Assembly: GCF_965363235.1 (NCBI RefSeq)
Contig: NC_134843.1
Coordinates: forward strand, 85,841,795-85,905,794
Length of the DNA stretch: 64,000 bases
Source of the DNA: Mytilus galloprovincialis
Taxonomy: Eukaryota; Mollusca; Bivalvia; Mytilida; Mytilidae
Direction of reading: 5' to 3'
In this document: one piece after another, positions 24,600 through 36,884 of the stretch
Layout: the number at the start of each line of letters is the position of its first letter
How positions within the stretch are numbered: position 1 is the first letter of the stretch
The notes under the pieces: model-generated
Told to the model about the DNA's origin: nothing
Database searches by the model: none
Seen by the model: only the letters and a program-made list of their open reading frames with translations
Made by a program: the position numbers and the translations under genes

Positions 24600-25980
24600 C
24601 TATTCTACGTGAAGAAGATGGGAGGCTGCATCACCAAACTCTATTGTAGTTACTTCTTGGTTGCGGTGTCTAAGCTTAAGTTCGTCCAATCTGATGTTGA
24701 TTTCTACATACTTCTTCTTGGGGGCTGCTCTCTTCCCACCGGCTGCATACTGGATCATAGTCATGGCGTTGAATGCTTCCTCATGTTTCAGTAGTTTAAT
24801 CAGTTCAGAGATGTGCATGGGTGACATGTTTCTTTAGTTTGCTGTGCCATCCTTCTAGATGATTTGTTGTCCTTGGCCCTTGTGTTAGGTAGTGGTTCCA
24901 AAGATGACTATTCTGTTCAACCCAGTATGTTGTTACATAGTCTGTAAAGGCTGTGTAGTAAGTGTTGGTATCGATCTGGTCTATGTCTGTTAGGGCATTA
25001 AACCACACATCTTCAACCTCGGCAAAGGGTATAAGTGGAAGTACAGCAGCACGACGTACCAGTTGGTGAATATTGTCGTCATTCTTGTATGGAACCTGAA
25101 GACCTGTTTCTTGTGCTTTTCTCCAGATGCATTGCGTGTAGTGGAAGAAACAGCCTTTTGCGTTGATGCCAGGAAATATAGAGTATGCTGCATTTCGGAT
25201 GGCGACTTCATAATCCAGGAAGGTAGTATTCGGCTGAAGTTGTAGTTGGTGTTGGTGGCAGAGATCTTTAAGTAGAGTCAGGAACCTTGTATAGACAAGT
25301 TCACTCTTGGCTGGAAGTAAACTGTGTACGAGTGGGTACATTGCTCCGTCAACCATTGCGTGAAAAGTGTATAGTTGGAAGAATAGACTTGGATAGGTGT
25401 AAAATGTACAATCCCCATATATGATATCTGCAGCTGATAAGTGAGTTAGATTCTTTTGTGTACTGAAGATAAGCATACGCCCTTCTGTGTTATCGTCTGC
25501 TAGCAGGAATGGATCACCTTTGGTTGTACGTGTCCAAATGCCATCTATGTTGATTTGGTAAAACTGGAAAGTTCTTCTTGCGTTTGTTGTAATTGTGTTC
25601 TTGCAAGATGGAAACGTTGGAATGTTCTCTACAAGTTCTGGTGTGTCGTCGTGCCAGTCATCTGTTCTGAGTTTAACTAGTTCTTCCTCGTAGATTGTTG
25701 GAATTGGTGTCAGCTCATTTGTGCAGCGAACTTTCATTCTCTGGAGGACATCGTCTACTTTCAGCTGCATGTGGTCAGACCCATGGTTGTGGTTTGCTGA
25801 GACTTTGGTTGGTATGTTGTTCAAAGTATTGATGGTGGCAGGACAGTTTGCAGTTGAACACTTCCAGTAAGTTCTTATGCCCCTTTTGTTCTTTGCCTGG
25901 AACTTAAACCCACTGTGTACAAGGTTTAGGTTCCCGAGTCTGTTTGTAACAAACTTTACTTGTAGTTGTGCATTAGCCAT
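24600..25980 (-). CDS. MULE transposase with N-terminal FLYWCH zinc finger, one frameshift
   Basis: The reading frame starts at the ATG at 25980 (frame open further upstream). About residues 18-70 are a FLYWCH finger (F-KFQAKN, YWKCSTANCPATI, then HNH). The MULE catalytic core follows: the first Asp in IIYGDCTFYTYPSLFFQLYT, the second in TFLDYEVAIRNAA, the CFFHYTQCIWRKAQ segment, and a Glu in TTNHLEGWHSKLKKH. The frame stops after THAHL near 24805. The protein continues one frame over (ISELIKLLKHEEAF) to a stop at 24600. So the copy carries one frameshift near 24825 and is otherwise open for about 460 residues, which suggests fairly recent activity. It could be read as a host FLYWCH gene, but the flanking inverted repeats and 9-bp duplication argue for a transposon. 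Confidence 0.85.
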
Positions 25981-26296
25981 TGTCACTGAATAATGACTTG
26001 ACTGGGCAAGGACCACAATTTATATCAATTTGTAAGCTTGGAGCTCACAGAGCTTGGGGTTGGCATCTGAGTAAGTATTTGTCAGCTAAGTTCTTAGCTT
26101 GCAAAAATGATTCTGATTTTTTTTTAGCTTGGATAACTCAGTCAATTAAAGTTAATCAAATCTGATTGCTGATGCTTTGAAGTAAAGTTAACAGTTTTCA
26201 CCTATTATTTTATATCTTTGATTATTGGTCCAAGTAATTATATTTTAAGAGTATCTTTTTATTCTACATCTTAAATTATACTTGGTTATAATATCA

Positions 26297-26402
26297 TTTA
26301 TTATTGATGCGCAAATATCAGAAACACAGTTTTGGCAGTATTTGGCCACAGCTTTATTACAAACTACAAAATTATAAACACATATAACTAGATAAACAGT
26401 TA

Positions 26403-26460
<58 letters not shown>
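26297..26460 (+). repeat. Repeat X, first copy, left part, ending in an (AT)n tract
   Basis: 'gatgcgcaaatatcagaaac' and the following 110 bp up to 'cagttaagatata' match 30826-30940 almost base for base. The AT tract 26407-26459 is where the Penelope-like element is inserted. The right part of this copy resumes at 30050. Confidence 0.85.
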
Positions 26461-26462
<2 letters not shown>

Positions 26463-26530
26463 GTCTAAGAATATAACTTAAACACACTAATTAATACATT
26501 AAAAAGTTCTATTAGATGTTAAATAGAAAT

Positions 26531-26569
26531 ACGCAATATTTCGCTAAACAAATTAGCTTCATCAGGCGT
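26531..26569 (-). ncRNA. Candidate hammerhead ribozyme, left arm
   Basis: Reverse-strand duplicate of the motif at 29845-29883, carried in the inverted arm of the Penelope-like element. It would be made only from antisense transcripts. Confidence 0.5.
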
Positions 26570-27022
26570 GTGCATCTCTCAAGGTGAAATCGGATGCATG
26601 ACAAAAAAATATTTTTGTAGCTTAATCTATACAAGAGTTGAGGAAAAGTGTAACATATTGATTGATGTTGCATAAAATATGTTTGTAGCTACAACTACAT
26701 GAAGTTGGAATAAAAGTTTAACACATTTATAGATGTTCGATTAATTGTATGAATTTCTATAAATTAATTTGTATGATTTCAAGATAATTATGGTTTTGAT
26801 TTGTTTTTAAATCTTTTTTCGTCTCTCTCATTGAGTCCATCAGGTTCAAGAGTTCGTAACTGGTGCATCCAAAATCTCTCTCTTTTTTGTCTTCCTTGTG
26901 TATCCCAATTTTGATTTTTCTCAATGATTTGAAATGTGACGTTTTCAAAATACAACAAAATACCAAACGGATTGAATATTAAATTGACACCACAAACACC
27001 GGGTGTAAAGTCCTTCAGATTT

Positions 27023-29545
27023 ATGAAACGTTGGGACGAAACTTTATTCAATTGTTCTTTACGGCTTCTCCAACTTTTACTCTCCTTTTCTATCTATTCA
27101 TATAAACAAATCAACTCTGGAATAAATGAAATGCTTTCTAAACCACCAATGTCCATTACTAACGGAGACATGGATTTAATCAAGAAAAGACTATCTGATA
27201 TTGAAAGAATAGAAAGTCAAAATTACAAAAACAAGCAACAAAAGAAATTTACCAGAGATGATCTTAAACAGCAATTTTCAAATTTTGATATAAATAATAT
27301 TTTAAAAGAGAGTGATTTAAAACAACCAAGAAAAAGACGTTTTAAAAAACGGACACACCCCGCGGATAATAATTTAGTTGTTAATCTCTCGTCAACAGAA
27401 TTAACCAATTCAGAAGAAAAATTATTAAGTAGAGGTCTAAACTTCTGTCCTATACCAGCAAACATTAACAACCTACAATTGGAGACAGATGTGGATCAAT
27501 TTGCAAGACGTCTTCGCCTAAAAGAACACTTTAATAGGCAACACAAAAAAAACTTACAAGAAGCCGGAATGAATGATTTGGAATATGAGAGTGATAAAGA
27601 GGACAAGTACATCCCAAGATTTAAAAAGAAAAGCGAATGGAATCCACCAAGGAGTAAGAACGACAATTTAGAATCCTTTATATCATCTATTAAAACTGAA
27701 GTAAAATCATCAGTCAGTGGCAAACGTTTACGGAATCTCTCTGAACAAGAAAGCCAAGCCATTAATAATTTAAAAAGCCGTGATGATATTGTTATTAAAC
27801 AAGCAGACAAAGGAAGTGCAGTTGTAGTGATCAACAAAACCGACTACATTGAAGAAGGGAATCGTCAGCTGGCAAATACAAAATTTTACAAACATTTAGA
27901 AAGTGATCCTACAAAAGAAATAAGTAAACAAATTAATGAGGTCCTTTCAGATATGAACAGCAAAAAACACATAGATGACGACACGTACGACTATCTACGC
28001 CCTGATGAAACCTGCACAGCCGGTCGATTTTACTTGCTCCCAAAACTTCATAAAGAAGGGATTCCGGGAAGACCGATAGTATCTGCAAATGGCCATCCAA
28101 CCGAAAAAATATCTGAATTCGTGGATTACCATCTTAGACCACATGTTAGAACAATGCCATCCTACATTCAAGATACAACAGATTATTTGAAGAAAATGGA
28201 TTCATTAAATCCCTTACCAAACAACACAATTTTGGTATCGATGGATGTGTCTTCTTTATACACAAATATTCCCAAAAATGAAGGAATAGTCGCTTGTGAA
28301 CAAGTATGGAACAATCGTAAGGATAAACATCCCCCAACAGACTGTCTGGTTCAGTTGCTGAGACTAGTGCTGGAAAACAACAATTTTGTATTCAACGACC
28401 AGCACTACTTGCAGGTTGACGGTACCAGTATGGGAACCAAAATGGCACCTTCTTTTGCCAACATTTTCATGGGGAGTCTCGAAGAACGCATCCTTTCGAA
28501 TGTACCATACAAACCCTTGTCTTGGCTCCGTTATATTGATGACATCGACATCAAATGGAACGAAACTGCAGAACGTCTGCAAGAATTTCTCGATTTCTGT
28601 AACAACTTTCATCAATCGATAAAGTTCACATCTGAAGTTTCAAATGAGAAAATTGCGTTTCTCGACACCACCATAACTTTAGAAAACGGAGTCATGACAA
28701 CCGACCTTCACACCAAAAAAACTGATAAACACCAATTTCTCTCTCCGAAGAGTTGCCACCCGAAACACTGCTCCCGGAGCATTCCGTACAGCCAAGCCAT
28801 CAGGTTAAAACGGATTTGTTCATCGGAATCAAAATTTAACCATCGTTTGGGGCAACTCAGACAGCAACTTAAATCAAGAGGTTATAAGAACAAAAATATT
28901 TCAGAAGCTTTCGGTAAAGCAAAAGAAAAAGACCGAACAAACCTACTTGAATACAAAGAAAAGACGGCCCAGACAAATAAAATCCCGTTTGTTGTTAGCT
29001 TTCATCCTGACCTGACAAATCTTTCATCAATTGTCCACAAACACTGGCGTCTTATTGAAAATGATCCTTCCTTAAAAGAGATTTTTCCATCACCTCCCGT
29101 TATGGCTTACCGCAGACCCAAAAACCTCAAAGATATTTTAGTAACATCCAAAGTATCTAAACAGGAGATATCAACAATCGGAGGTTATACACCATGCGGA
29201 AGGGGCAATTGTAAGTGCTGCAGAGTCGCCACTATCGAAACCCAATTCGTCAGCACAGTCACAAAGAAAAAATACAACATATTCATAACATCAAATTGCA
29301 AAACGCAAAATTGCATTTATGTTCTAACTTGTGGAACTTGCAAAATACAATATGTTGGTGAAACAGAAACACCATTTAACATCCGACTAAATAACCATCG
29401 GTCATTTTATACAAAAGAAAGGAACTGCCCAATTACAAGACACCTTTTAAGAGCAGGACATGATTTTGAAAACGTCACATTTCAAATCATTGAGAAAAAT
29501 CAAAATTGGGATACACAAGGAAGACAAAAAAGAGAGAGATTTTGA
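27023..29545 (+). CDS. Penelope-like RT with C-terminal GIY-YIG endonuclease, uninterrupted
   Basis: 840 residues from the ATG at 27023, chosen because the frame upstream (open to 26936 without an ATG) lies in the inverted arm. RT motifs in order: IVIKQADKGSAVVVIN, RFYLLPKLHKEGIPGRPI, VSMDVSSLYTNIP (Asp), GTSMGTKMAPSFANIFMG, LRYIDDIDIKW (Asp-Asp) and IAFLDTTI. A Cys cluster (CGRGNCKCC) precedes a GIY-YIG domain with CIYVLTCGTCKIQYVGET and RLNNHRSFY. Both domains are as expected for endonuclease-bearing Penelope-like elements. The RT copies and pastes the element and the nuclease nicks the target. I see no internal stop, so it may be functional. Confidence 0.92.
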   Translation: MKRWDETLFNCSLRLLQLLLSFSIYSYKQINSGINEMLSKPPMSITNGDMDLIKKRLSDIERIESQNYKNKQQKKFTRDDLKQQFSNFDINNILKESDLKQPRKRRFKKRTHPADNNLVVNLSSTELTNSEEKLLSRGLNFCPIPANINNLQLETDVDQFARRLRLKEHFNRQHKKNLQEAGMNDLEYESDKEDKYIPRFKKKSEWNPPRSKNDNLESFISSIKTEVKSSVSGKRLRNLSEQESQAINNLKSRDDIVIKQADKGSAVVVINKTDYIEEGNRQLANTKFYKHLESDPTKEISKQINEVLSDMNSKKHIDDDTYDYLRPDETCTAGRFYLLPKLHKEGIPGRPIVSANGHPTEKISEFVDYHLRPHVRTMPSYIQDTTDYLKKMDSLNPLPNNTILVSMDVSSLYTNIPKNEGIVACEQVWNNRKDKHPPTDCLVQLLRLVLENNNFVFNDQHYLQVDGTSMGTKMAPSFANIFMGSLEERILSNVPYKPLSWLRYIDDIDIKWNETAERLQEFLDFCNNFHQSIKFTSEVSNEKIAFLDTTITLENGVMTTDLHTKKTDKHQFLSPKSCHPKHCSRSIPYSQAIRLKRICSSESKFNHRLGQLRQQLKSRGYKNKNISEAFGKAKEKDRTNLLEYKEKTAQTNKIPFVVSFHPDLTNLSSIVHKHWRLIENDPSLKEIFPSPPVMAYRRPKNLKDILVTSKVSKQEISTIGGYTPCGRGNCKCCRVATIETQFVSTVTKKKYNIFITSNCKTQNCIYVLTCGTCKIQYVGETETPFNIRLNNHRSFYTKERNCPITRHLLRAGHDFENVTFQIIEKNQNWDTQGRQKRERF

Positions 29546-29844
29546 ATGCACCAGTTACGAACTCTTGAACCTGATGGACTCAATGAGCGAGACGAAAAAA
29601 GATTTAAAAACAAATCAAAACCATAATTATCTTGAAATCATACAAATTAATTTATAGAAATTCATACAATTAATCGAACATCTATAAATGTGTTAAACTT
29701 TTATTCCAACTTCATGTAGTTGTAGCTACAAACATATTTTATGCAACATCAATCAATATGTTACACTTTTCCTCAACTCTTGTATAGATTAAGCTACAAA
29801 AATATTTTTTTGTCATGCATCCGATTTCACCTTGAGAGATGCAC

Positions 29845-29883
29845 ACGCCTGATGAAGCTAATTTGTTTAGCGAAATATTGCGT
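29845..29883 (+). ncRNA. Candidate hammerhead ribozyme in the Penelope-like element 3' region
   Basis: ACGC, then CTGATGA (29849-29855), a perfect 5-bp stem II GCTAA/TTAGC with loop TTTGT, GAAA (29872-29875), TATT, then GCGT pairing with ACGC as stem I. This is the hammerhead core order with a minimal stem III. Hammerhead motifs with short stem III are reported in Penelope-like elements. Stem I is only 4 bp here, so activity is uncertain. Confidence 0.55.
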
Positions 29884-30047
29884 ATTTCTATTTAACATCT
29901 AATAGAACTTTTTAATGTATTAATTAGTGTGTTTAAGTTATATTCTTAGACATTTATATTATCTTAATTCAGTAACTGTATCAGTTTATTTTCACAAACT
30001 GATCCACGCTTAAATAGATTGAATGTTGATTGTTGCTATTTTTAGAC

Positions 30048-30049
<2 letters not shown>

Positions 30050-30090
<41 letters not shown>

Positions 30091-30396
30091 CAAGCAGATA
30101 GATAATTAAATGAACGTAGTCACCTTTCATATTGGCAGACTACAAAAGATAACTAGATAACTAACTAGATAGATAACTAAATATTTACAATAAATGAAGC
30201 ATCCAATAAAATAAAATGAATCCTGGGATACAGAGATTCATTATTTTTTGTGTGGTGGGTCCTGGGATACAGAGATTCATTATTTTTTGTGTGGTGGGTC
30301 CTGGGATACAGAGACCCCCAATATCAAATGTTTTGGATGCTAATTGAAATATGCGACAAAATGACGCATATCTAAAGTAAACGCAGCGAAATGTCT
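30050..30396 (+). repeat. Repeat X, first copy, right part
   Basis: Resumes with (AT)n and 'agcaagcagatagataatta' and runs to 'aacgcagcgaaatgt', matching 31032-31298. It includes two full units and a part of a 39-bp tandem repeat ('cctgggatacagagattc'). The second copy of X has one unit and a part. Confidence 0.85.
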
Positions 30397-30822
30397 CTAC
30401 AATACTTAGTCTTGAAATGGAACACGCACATAACGTTAAGATGGTAAACTTCAACCAGCAAAATATGGACTTAAGATAAGTGCACTAGATACCAAACTGA
30501 TACGCCCCATATACCGTCGACTGCTTAGTTGACATCTCGAACCATTAATTGTAACAGGAACATTCTGAAAAAATACATAAAGACACAGCAAAAATTGTCC
30601 AAATATATTATAAACAAATAGCGGTGGGTGGGTGGGTTTTTTTGAAATCCTCAAAATAAATATACGTCTGCTTTCGTCAAATGTAGCTATTGAAAAGATT
30701 GCATTCGCAGTCATACTGCGGGTGATCAATCGGATAAGTGATAACCCACATTAGACAAAAAGTAGCACGGTCAATGACACACATTGCTTACACTAATAAC
30801 CGAATTTATGCTGAATCATAAA
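30397..30822. other. Spacer between the two copies of repeat X
   Basis: About 425 bp with no recognised gene or repeat; a short Gly-rich purine run lies near 30620. Confidence 0.45.
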
Positions 30823-31298
<476 letters not shown>

Positions 31299-31299
31299 G

Positions 31300-31960
31300 C
31301 CAAATTGACCAAGGCAGTCATACATGACTGACGGGTCAACCGCCATTCCAAGCGGATAGAGCTGCGTAAAAGCTGTGGGCCAAATACAATAATTATATAG
31401 TGGTTAGTCCCACTAAAGTGATTGCAAGTTCATTAAACAAAATTAAAAATAAATCTAACAGGTATAGACATTGTTGTATTCGAATATATGAACGAAATGT
31501 ATCAGACTTCCACCTACCCATAGCCTGAATTTCAGAATCAGATAAACTCAACCCAGAGATATATGATTTGACAGTTGAGGCCGCAGTTCCAGTGAATGAC
31601 ATATAGGCAATTTAGTTAATTATGTGATGCAATGGAATAGGCCATAGATCTTCAAATTGGAATAAGGTCCTAAATTTTTTAAATGACTGTAAAGCTTGTT
31701 GATAAACCTTCGACGTATTCGGTGCAACTGCTGATACAATTAGTCGGTCAATTTCACCTTGGAGATCAGGTCTATGAACTCCTGAGGGACTATTTCTGGT
31801 GTATCCTCCGCCAATGGTGCTAACCTTTTGAACTTTTCTAACTGAAAGCGAGAGAGAGCGTCAGCTATGTTATTTTTGGCACCTACAATATGTTTTGCCT
31901 TAAACTGAATGTTGTAATTCATGGAACGCAACACGAATGGTCGAATTATTGACATTACCC
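31300..31960 (-). mobile_element. Fossil of a DIRS/Ngaro-like retroelement (RNase H and tyrosine recombinase pieces)
   Basis: Two minus-strand pieces are recognisable. One resembles the end of an RNase H domain with an ADALSR motif (about 31740-31955). The other resembles a tyrosine recombinase C-terminus (ISGLSLSDSEIQAMGRWKS, about 31440-31602). RNase H plus tyrosine recombinase points to the DIRS/Ngaro group. The element is an incomplete, broken remnant lying within the MULE. Confidence 0.65.
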
Positions 31961-33805
31961 GTTTTGATTTCGATGTTCTCTTGTTACTCTTATCTATTTA
32001 TGATAATTTTCCTATATTTTTAAGTACAATTTAAAAATTTATTTCTGAAAAATATTTTACTCCAATTTATTTATCATAATTTTTCTTTATTTTCAAGTAT
32101 TTCTTTGGTGAAATAACAAAAGAAACATATTACAAATAAACAAGGTCTTATACTTAAACAGTGTATCAAATATGTTATACTTTGAAAACAAATACAGGTA
32201 AATCTTAGGTGAAATTCCAATTAACCTTGATTACTATAAAAACAAATTATCTATCAAAACATCTATTGTTATTTGCAAGTGGGAATAGAAGGAATAGTAT
32301 TTTTAAAAAGTGGGAATAGGAGGAAGACACCAATAAAATAAATTATAAATACAAGCGATAATCAATGATTTGTCATTTTGTATGAACATAAGTAACATAA
32401 ACAACATATAAGTTAATTATTAAGGTAAGAAGTTGTAACTATTGCAAATGAAGGTTTAATTAAGATACATCAACCGAACAGTCATTTAGAATTAAATGTA
32501 ATACTACAAAGACAAAAGTCGCATGGATGTTTACAAACATGAGGTAAAAAAAAATCAAATTCAGGTGTCTGTATGTCAAGTTTATTTACATTCAATACAT
32601 ATTCTCATCCATGTGCGACTAGTGTAACGTTTATATGTTATGCTATTCCTTATTCTTTTTTAATGTTATGATGAAAAATATACACACAAGCGTGACACGA
32701 AGTACACTTAAAATTTATTTTCAATACATGTGTAATGTCATTCTTTCTTTTCTTTCTCTTCATTTTAGTTATAACGATTTTAACAGTATAAAAGATCATA
32801 TTTTCGTGTTTTAAAAGACTATCCTGAACGTATACTAAAACTTTCTATAACGTATATACCATGCATACATTCTTAGATTAAGAGAGATGTGGGATAAACG
32901 TAAATAAAATTACGTGCCTGTCCCCAGTCAAAAGCCAATAATTCAAAGTGTGTCGTTTGTTGCTGTTAAACATATTTGTTTTTCGTTCATCTTTTTGTAC
33001 ATACATAAGGCTATTAGTTTTCTCTTTTCTATTGGTTTACATTTGTATTTCGTAGCCTCTGCGGTATATGATTTGCTAATGTTTGAAGGCGGAACGAAAA
33101 GCTATAGTTGGTGATGTCTATGTCAAATGTTCTCAAGTGAGTGCGAAGAAAGATGTCAGATATTCACCTTATCAACCGAATCAATAATATTAATAGTAAT
33201 CTAATTCTAAACTCGTTAAACATTATTCTCAAACCCAAACATTTTAAAGTAAGGAATGTATAAAAACGTAGAAATTGTTTGACTAAAAAAGCATACAACG
33301 AACAGCTTTATTTTTGTCAACCTTGCATGAGGCAGTTGAAACATTACTTTCTGATTACTAGTATATCAACGAGGAATTAGAAAAAAAACAACGTTATAAT
33401 TCAGGCTATACCAAATACCTGACTACTGAACTGACGAAACAAAGGGGAACTAATCGCAGTAGTATCGACCGCCAGTACAGGTGTTCGTTGATGAAGTACA
33501 TGTACCACTCCGTTAATTGCATTTTGACAACAATACTAAGAAATGCATAAAATCATGCATCAAAAAAAAAGGCCAAGTTAGATAAAAAAAAAACCAAAGA
33601 ATAAATTTGGCTATCGTCAACTTAGTGTGTGGGAGATAAAACATTGGTTTCTTAATCATTTCTGAATTCATAAACAGTGAATACAATTTTACCGATTTTA
33701 CTGATTTATAATTCAGCTTTGGATACACGATTCTTTTTTATTATCAAAATTACCTTTCAGTAACCGCGTGTGCTCTCAGATCGATGAATTATTTCTGAAT
33801 TTTTG

Positions 33806-34378
33806 TTAAGGGGGCTCCTGGGTATAAATCAAATTTTGTTTCTAATATAGGATTTCGCTAAATTTTTTTTATAAATGAACTTTATCATATACTTAAAAGA
33901 AAAATGAAATAAAAAAATAGGGTCACCGTTCATTTAGGCTCACAATCTGCCTCCGGAAGAAACATACATTTTTGTTAATGTCCTTTTTTCTGTTGAACTA
34001 ATAGGAGAAATAGAGGTTATATCGAAATAAAAAAAATAACCTAATTACAAAAATCGCTTAAATTTTACAATTATTTAGTTGATGTACAGCTTATATAAAC
34101 AAAATAATAAAAAATATAGGTCACCGATGATTTAAAAAAAGATATTTCAAATTTAATGCCAAAAAATGGCTTTTTGCACCACAGGGAGATAATTTGGAGC
34201 TTTTTGAATGATATAAACATTTTAAAAGTCATCTGGAGCCAAACCGAATCGATTTTTTGGGGTTGATTTTTTTACCCATTTAATAAAGTAATAACTAATA
34301 GTGTTATAAATAAAATTTGTGATGAAAAAATAAAGGTTCAATATTTTGCTGAAATTTTTGTACCCACAACCACCTTAA
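33806..34378. mobile_element. TTAA-flanked MITE, diverged
   Basis: The element 33810-34374 starts GGGGGCTCCTGGGTA and ends with the reverse complement of GGTGGTTGTGGGTA. TTAA flanks both ends. It contains 'cacagggagataat', also typical of the GGTGGTACC MITE group (compare 'gttatttccctgt' at 16140). No coding capacity. Confidence 0.6.
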
Positions 34379-34559
34379 GGGTTTTTGGTGTTTTTACGGG
34401 TATGTACTTGCTGTCGTCCTGGTAAATCAATGACAATAATTTTTAAAGGAAAATTCATTGTGACAGCCCTATGACCGCAATAATATTGAAATCGGTCACA
34501 TTTCGTATGTACCAGCTATGAGTATGGTATTCATTGGTTGTCGTTTGTTGACACATTGG

Positions 34560-34930
34560 GAATCATACCCTCCAAAGTCAAAAAGATCTAGGATATCACA
34601 GGTCTTGATTCAGACAGGTCATAACGGAAAGTAGGAGGGATCAGTACTGATTCAAACTAATCAAAAGGTTAAGGAGGAGGGTTCACAACTGCGAAAGACT
34701 GGTCAGAGGATAAGAAAGTATGAGAACTGATTCAGACAGTTACAAGAGTATTGAGACCGGACGATAAATGAGTCAAAATTGTCATATAGGAAAGGAAAAG
34801 GAGGAATGCAGACATAGTCTGACTGGTCTTACGGGTAAAGAAGACCATGTTTACTGAGTAAGAATGGTTATAAGGGAAAAGAGGGGGCGTTTACATTTGT
34901 AATACGGTTAACAAAAGTTTGGACTAGTAT
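34560..34930. repeat. Degenerate minisatellite in duplication copy A
   Basis: Loose repeats of 40-50 bp with 'actgattcaga', 'ctggtc' and 'aagggaaa' recur. The array lies at the same relative place as the longer array at 45430-46020 in copy B, so it predates the duplication. Confidence 0.6.
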
Positions 34931-35690
34931 AAAAAGGGATGCATATTTAATGAATATTTACACTGTACAGCATATTGTTTTGTTCTTTGCTTATCAAATT
35001 TATTTATGTTTTATATTTATCAATTTGTGATTATATTAACTGATGTTACTTGTTTATAACATTTTTATTGATATATTACATGTATTATTCTCAAATTATT
35101 CATTTATCGGAGAAATAAAGAAAAATGACATTTCCTTGTAAGGGATTTTCGTTGACGAATATAAATGTTCAATTAAGCATCAAATCACTTTTTCAAGGTA
35201 CTCAATTAGCTTTCGTCGACATAAAAAGAAGTCTTCTATAACACACACTTCTCATTGTTGAGGTTAGTCATTAAATTTATTTTACAAAATATATGAAGTA
35301 TTGTTATGTAATGCATATGACCCATTTGTAACATGGTGGACATTTAAATTAAATTATCTAACAAAAGCGATTTGCTTTTATGACTTTATTTTTCACCAGG
35401 AACCGTCAAACATTTTACTCTATCTTCAACATTTTAGATAATTGTGCATGATCTAAAACAAGTTTTACATCCTCAATGCAAGATGCAGGACTTGTTTGGA
35501 TTACATATAGTAATGTAATATTTACAACAGTATGCTTACGCTAACATGAAAAGGATAGCACATGCGATGATATAAACATACTGAAGATTACTTTAACGCC
35601 TTTATCTTATTGACGATGCTTATCTACATTAGTCAACACATTAAGAAGCAGAAAAAAATATATGATATAAAAATGATCCATTAAATCTGC

Positions 35691-36880
35691 AGCTTTTGCT
35701 AATCTAACAGAAGATGATTATTTGTGTACACCAATTTAAAGCATACGTATTGCCTGGTAACAAATGACATTATTTCTTTTCATCGGTACGGCAGATTTTT
35801 TTAAAGGACATTATCTCCCCTTTTGGCGCATTTTCGTCCCTGGAGGAATCTGCTCATTCTAGTCCTATGGCAATAAGACTAAATAAGTAGCATATTGCCC
35901 TTTTATATACTTAAGTAATTTCTAATACATATAATGAATCACTTTTGAATAACTATTTGATTGTTTCAGGACAGTAAAGAGCATGCACAAGGTTGTGGCA
36001 GTAGCCCAACATCATATATCAGCAAAAACTGAAGTTCTGAAAATAACAATATTTCATACCAAGGAAACTTTTGAGCAATGCATATCATTTTAAATGAATT
36101 CCCCATTTCCATTCTCTATTTTAATGACTCTTTAAAAGAATAGTATTTAATAAAAACATACAAGAAATTTAAGAAAAATGACTTACATTATGAAATATCA
36201 CTCATTCACCATCGCAACCAATATAATTACACAGAGGGAAGTCAATATGTAGTGGGATGAAAGACATAACGAGACAAGAGTAGAAGATATTTCGAAACAT
36301 ATAAAATCAGTTGTCATATTGCGATTATACCACATCTCCTTCTTTGTATATTGATATGTCCATCTTAAATGTGGAATAAATCAATCATTTATGAACAAGT
36401 TCTGAAGCTATAAATATGAAACCGTGCAAGTTGCACCAAAGCCTCAAACAGTTGATAACTTTCAATTTAAATTATATTGAAAAACCATTTTTGCATAAAG
36501 TTTAAGTAGACCTCCAAATAGCTATTGGGAGTGTGCTGCTGGCTTGCTGTCTCATTAAAGTTTGATCCTTATGCTCATATTAAAAATACATAATAAAGAA
36601 AAATTAGATTTATTTCAATTTCAAGTTAAATTTTTGTTAAAATGATGAGTCTCATTCTTTTTTCACTGTTGTTTCTTCTACTTCTACATGTTTTACATCT
36701 GAAAAAAAAACCACAAAATACCAAAAATAAAAATGTTGAAATTAGTTTGTGCAGTTCGATTGTTTCTATATTTAAATATTTAAAGCTTACTGGTAGTTTA
36801 AAATCAAGACAACAAATAGCAAATGGATTAAAAAAAATTATGAGTAGTTATTAGCTGTTTTCATAGATTTTATGTTTTTT
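35691..36880. other. Stretch without recognised gene
   Basis: AT-rich DNA. The reading frame at 36642-36854 (Leu-rich start, Lys-rich end) has no splice or family support and is not called. Confidence 0.4.
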
Positions 36881-36884
36881 TCAA

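Larger units (their letters stand above)
26460..30050 (+). mobile_element. Penelope-like element with inverted partial arm, inserted in an (AT)n microsatellite
   Basis: A 3.6-kb element with a single long reading frame and a 3' region at 29546-30050. Its left end (about 26460-26948) is a near-perfect inverted copy of 29465-29955, so it begins with an antisense copy of its own 3' end, including the last codons of the ORF. Such inverted 5' pieces are a known feature of Penelope-like elements. Both sides abut AT repeats, and an uninterrupted copy of the target repeat lies at 30823-31298. Near-identical arms and an open ORF point to a recent insertion. Confidence 0.85.

Noticed and set aside
26245-26487. 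Reading frame rich in Ile-Tyr (also 30793-31074)
   Set aside because: Entirely produced by (AT)n microsatellites.
36642-36854. 70-residue frame with a hydrophobic start, possible secreted peptide
   Set aside because: Low-complexity Leu and Lys composition, no dibasic or Cys pattern, no splice support.
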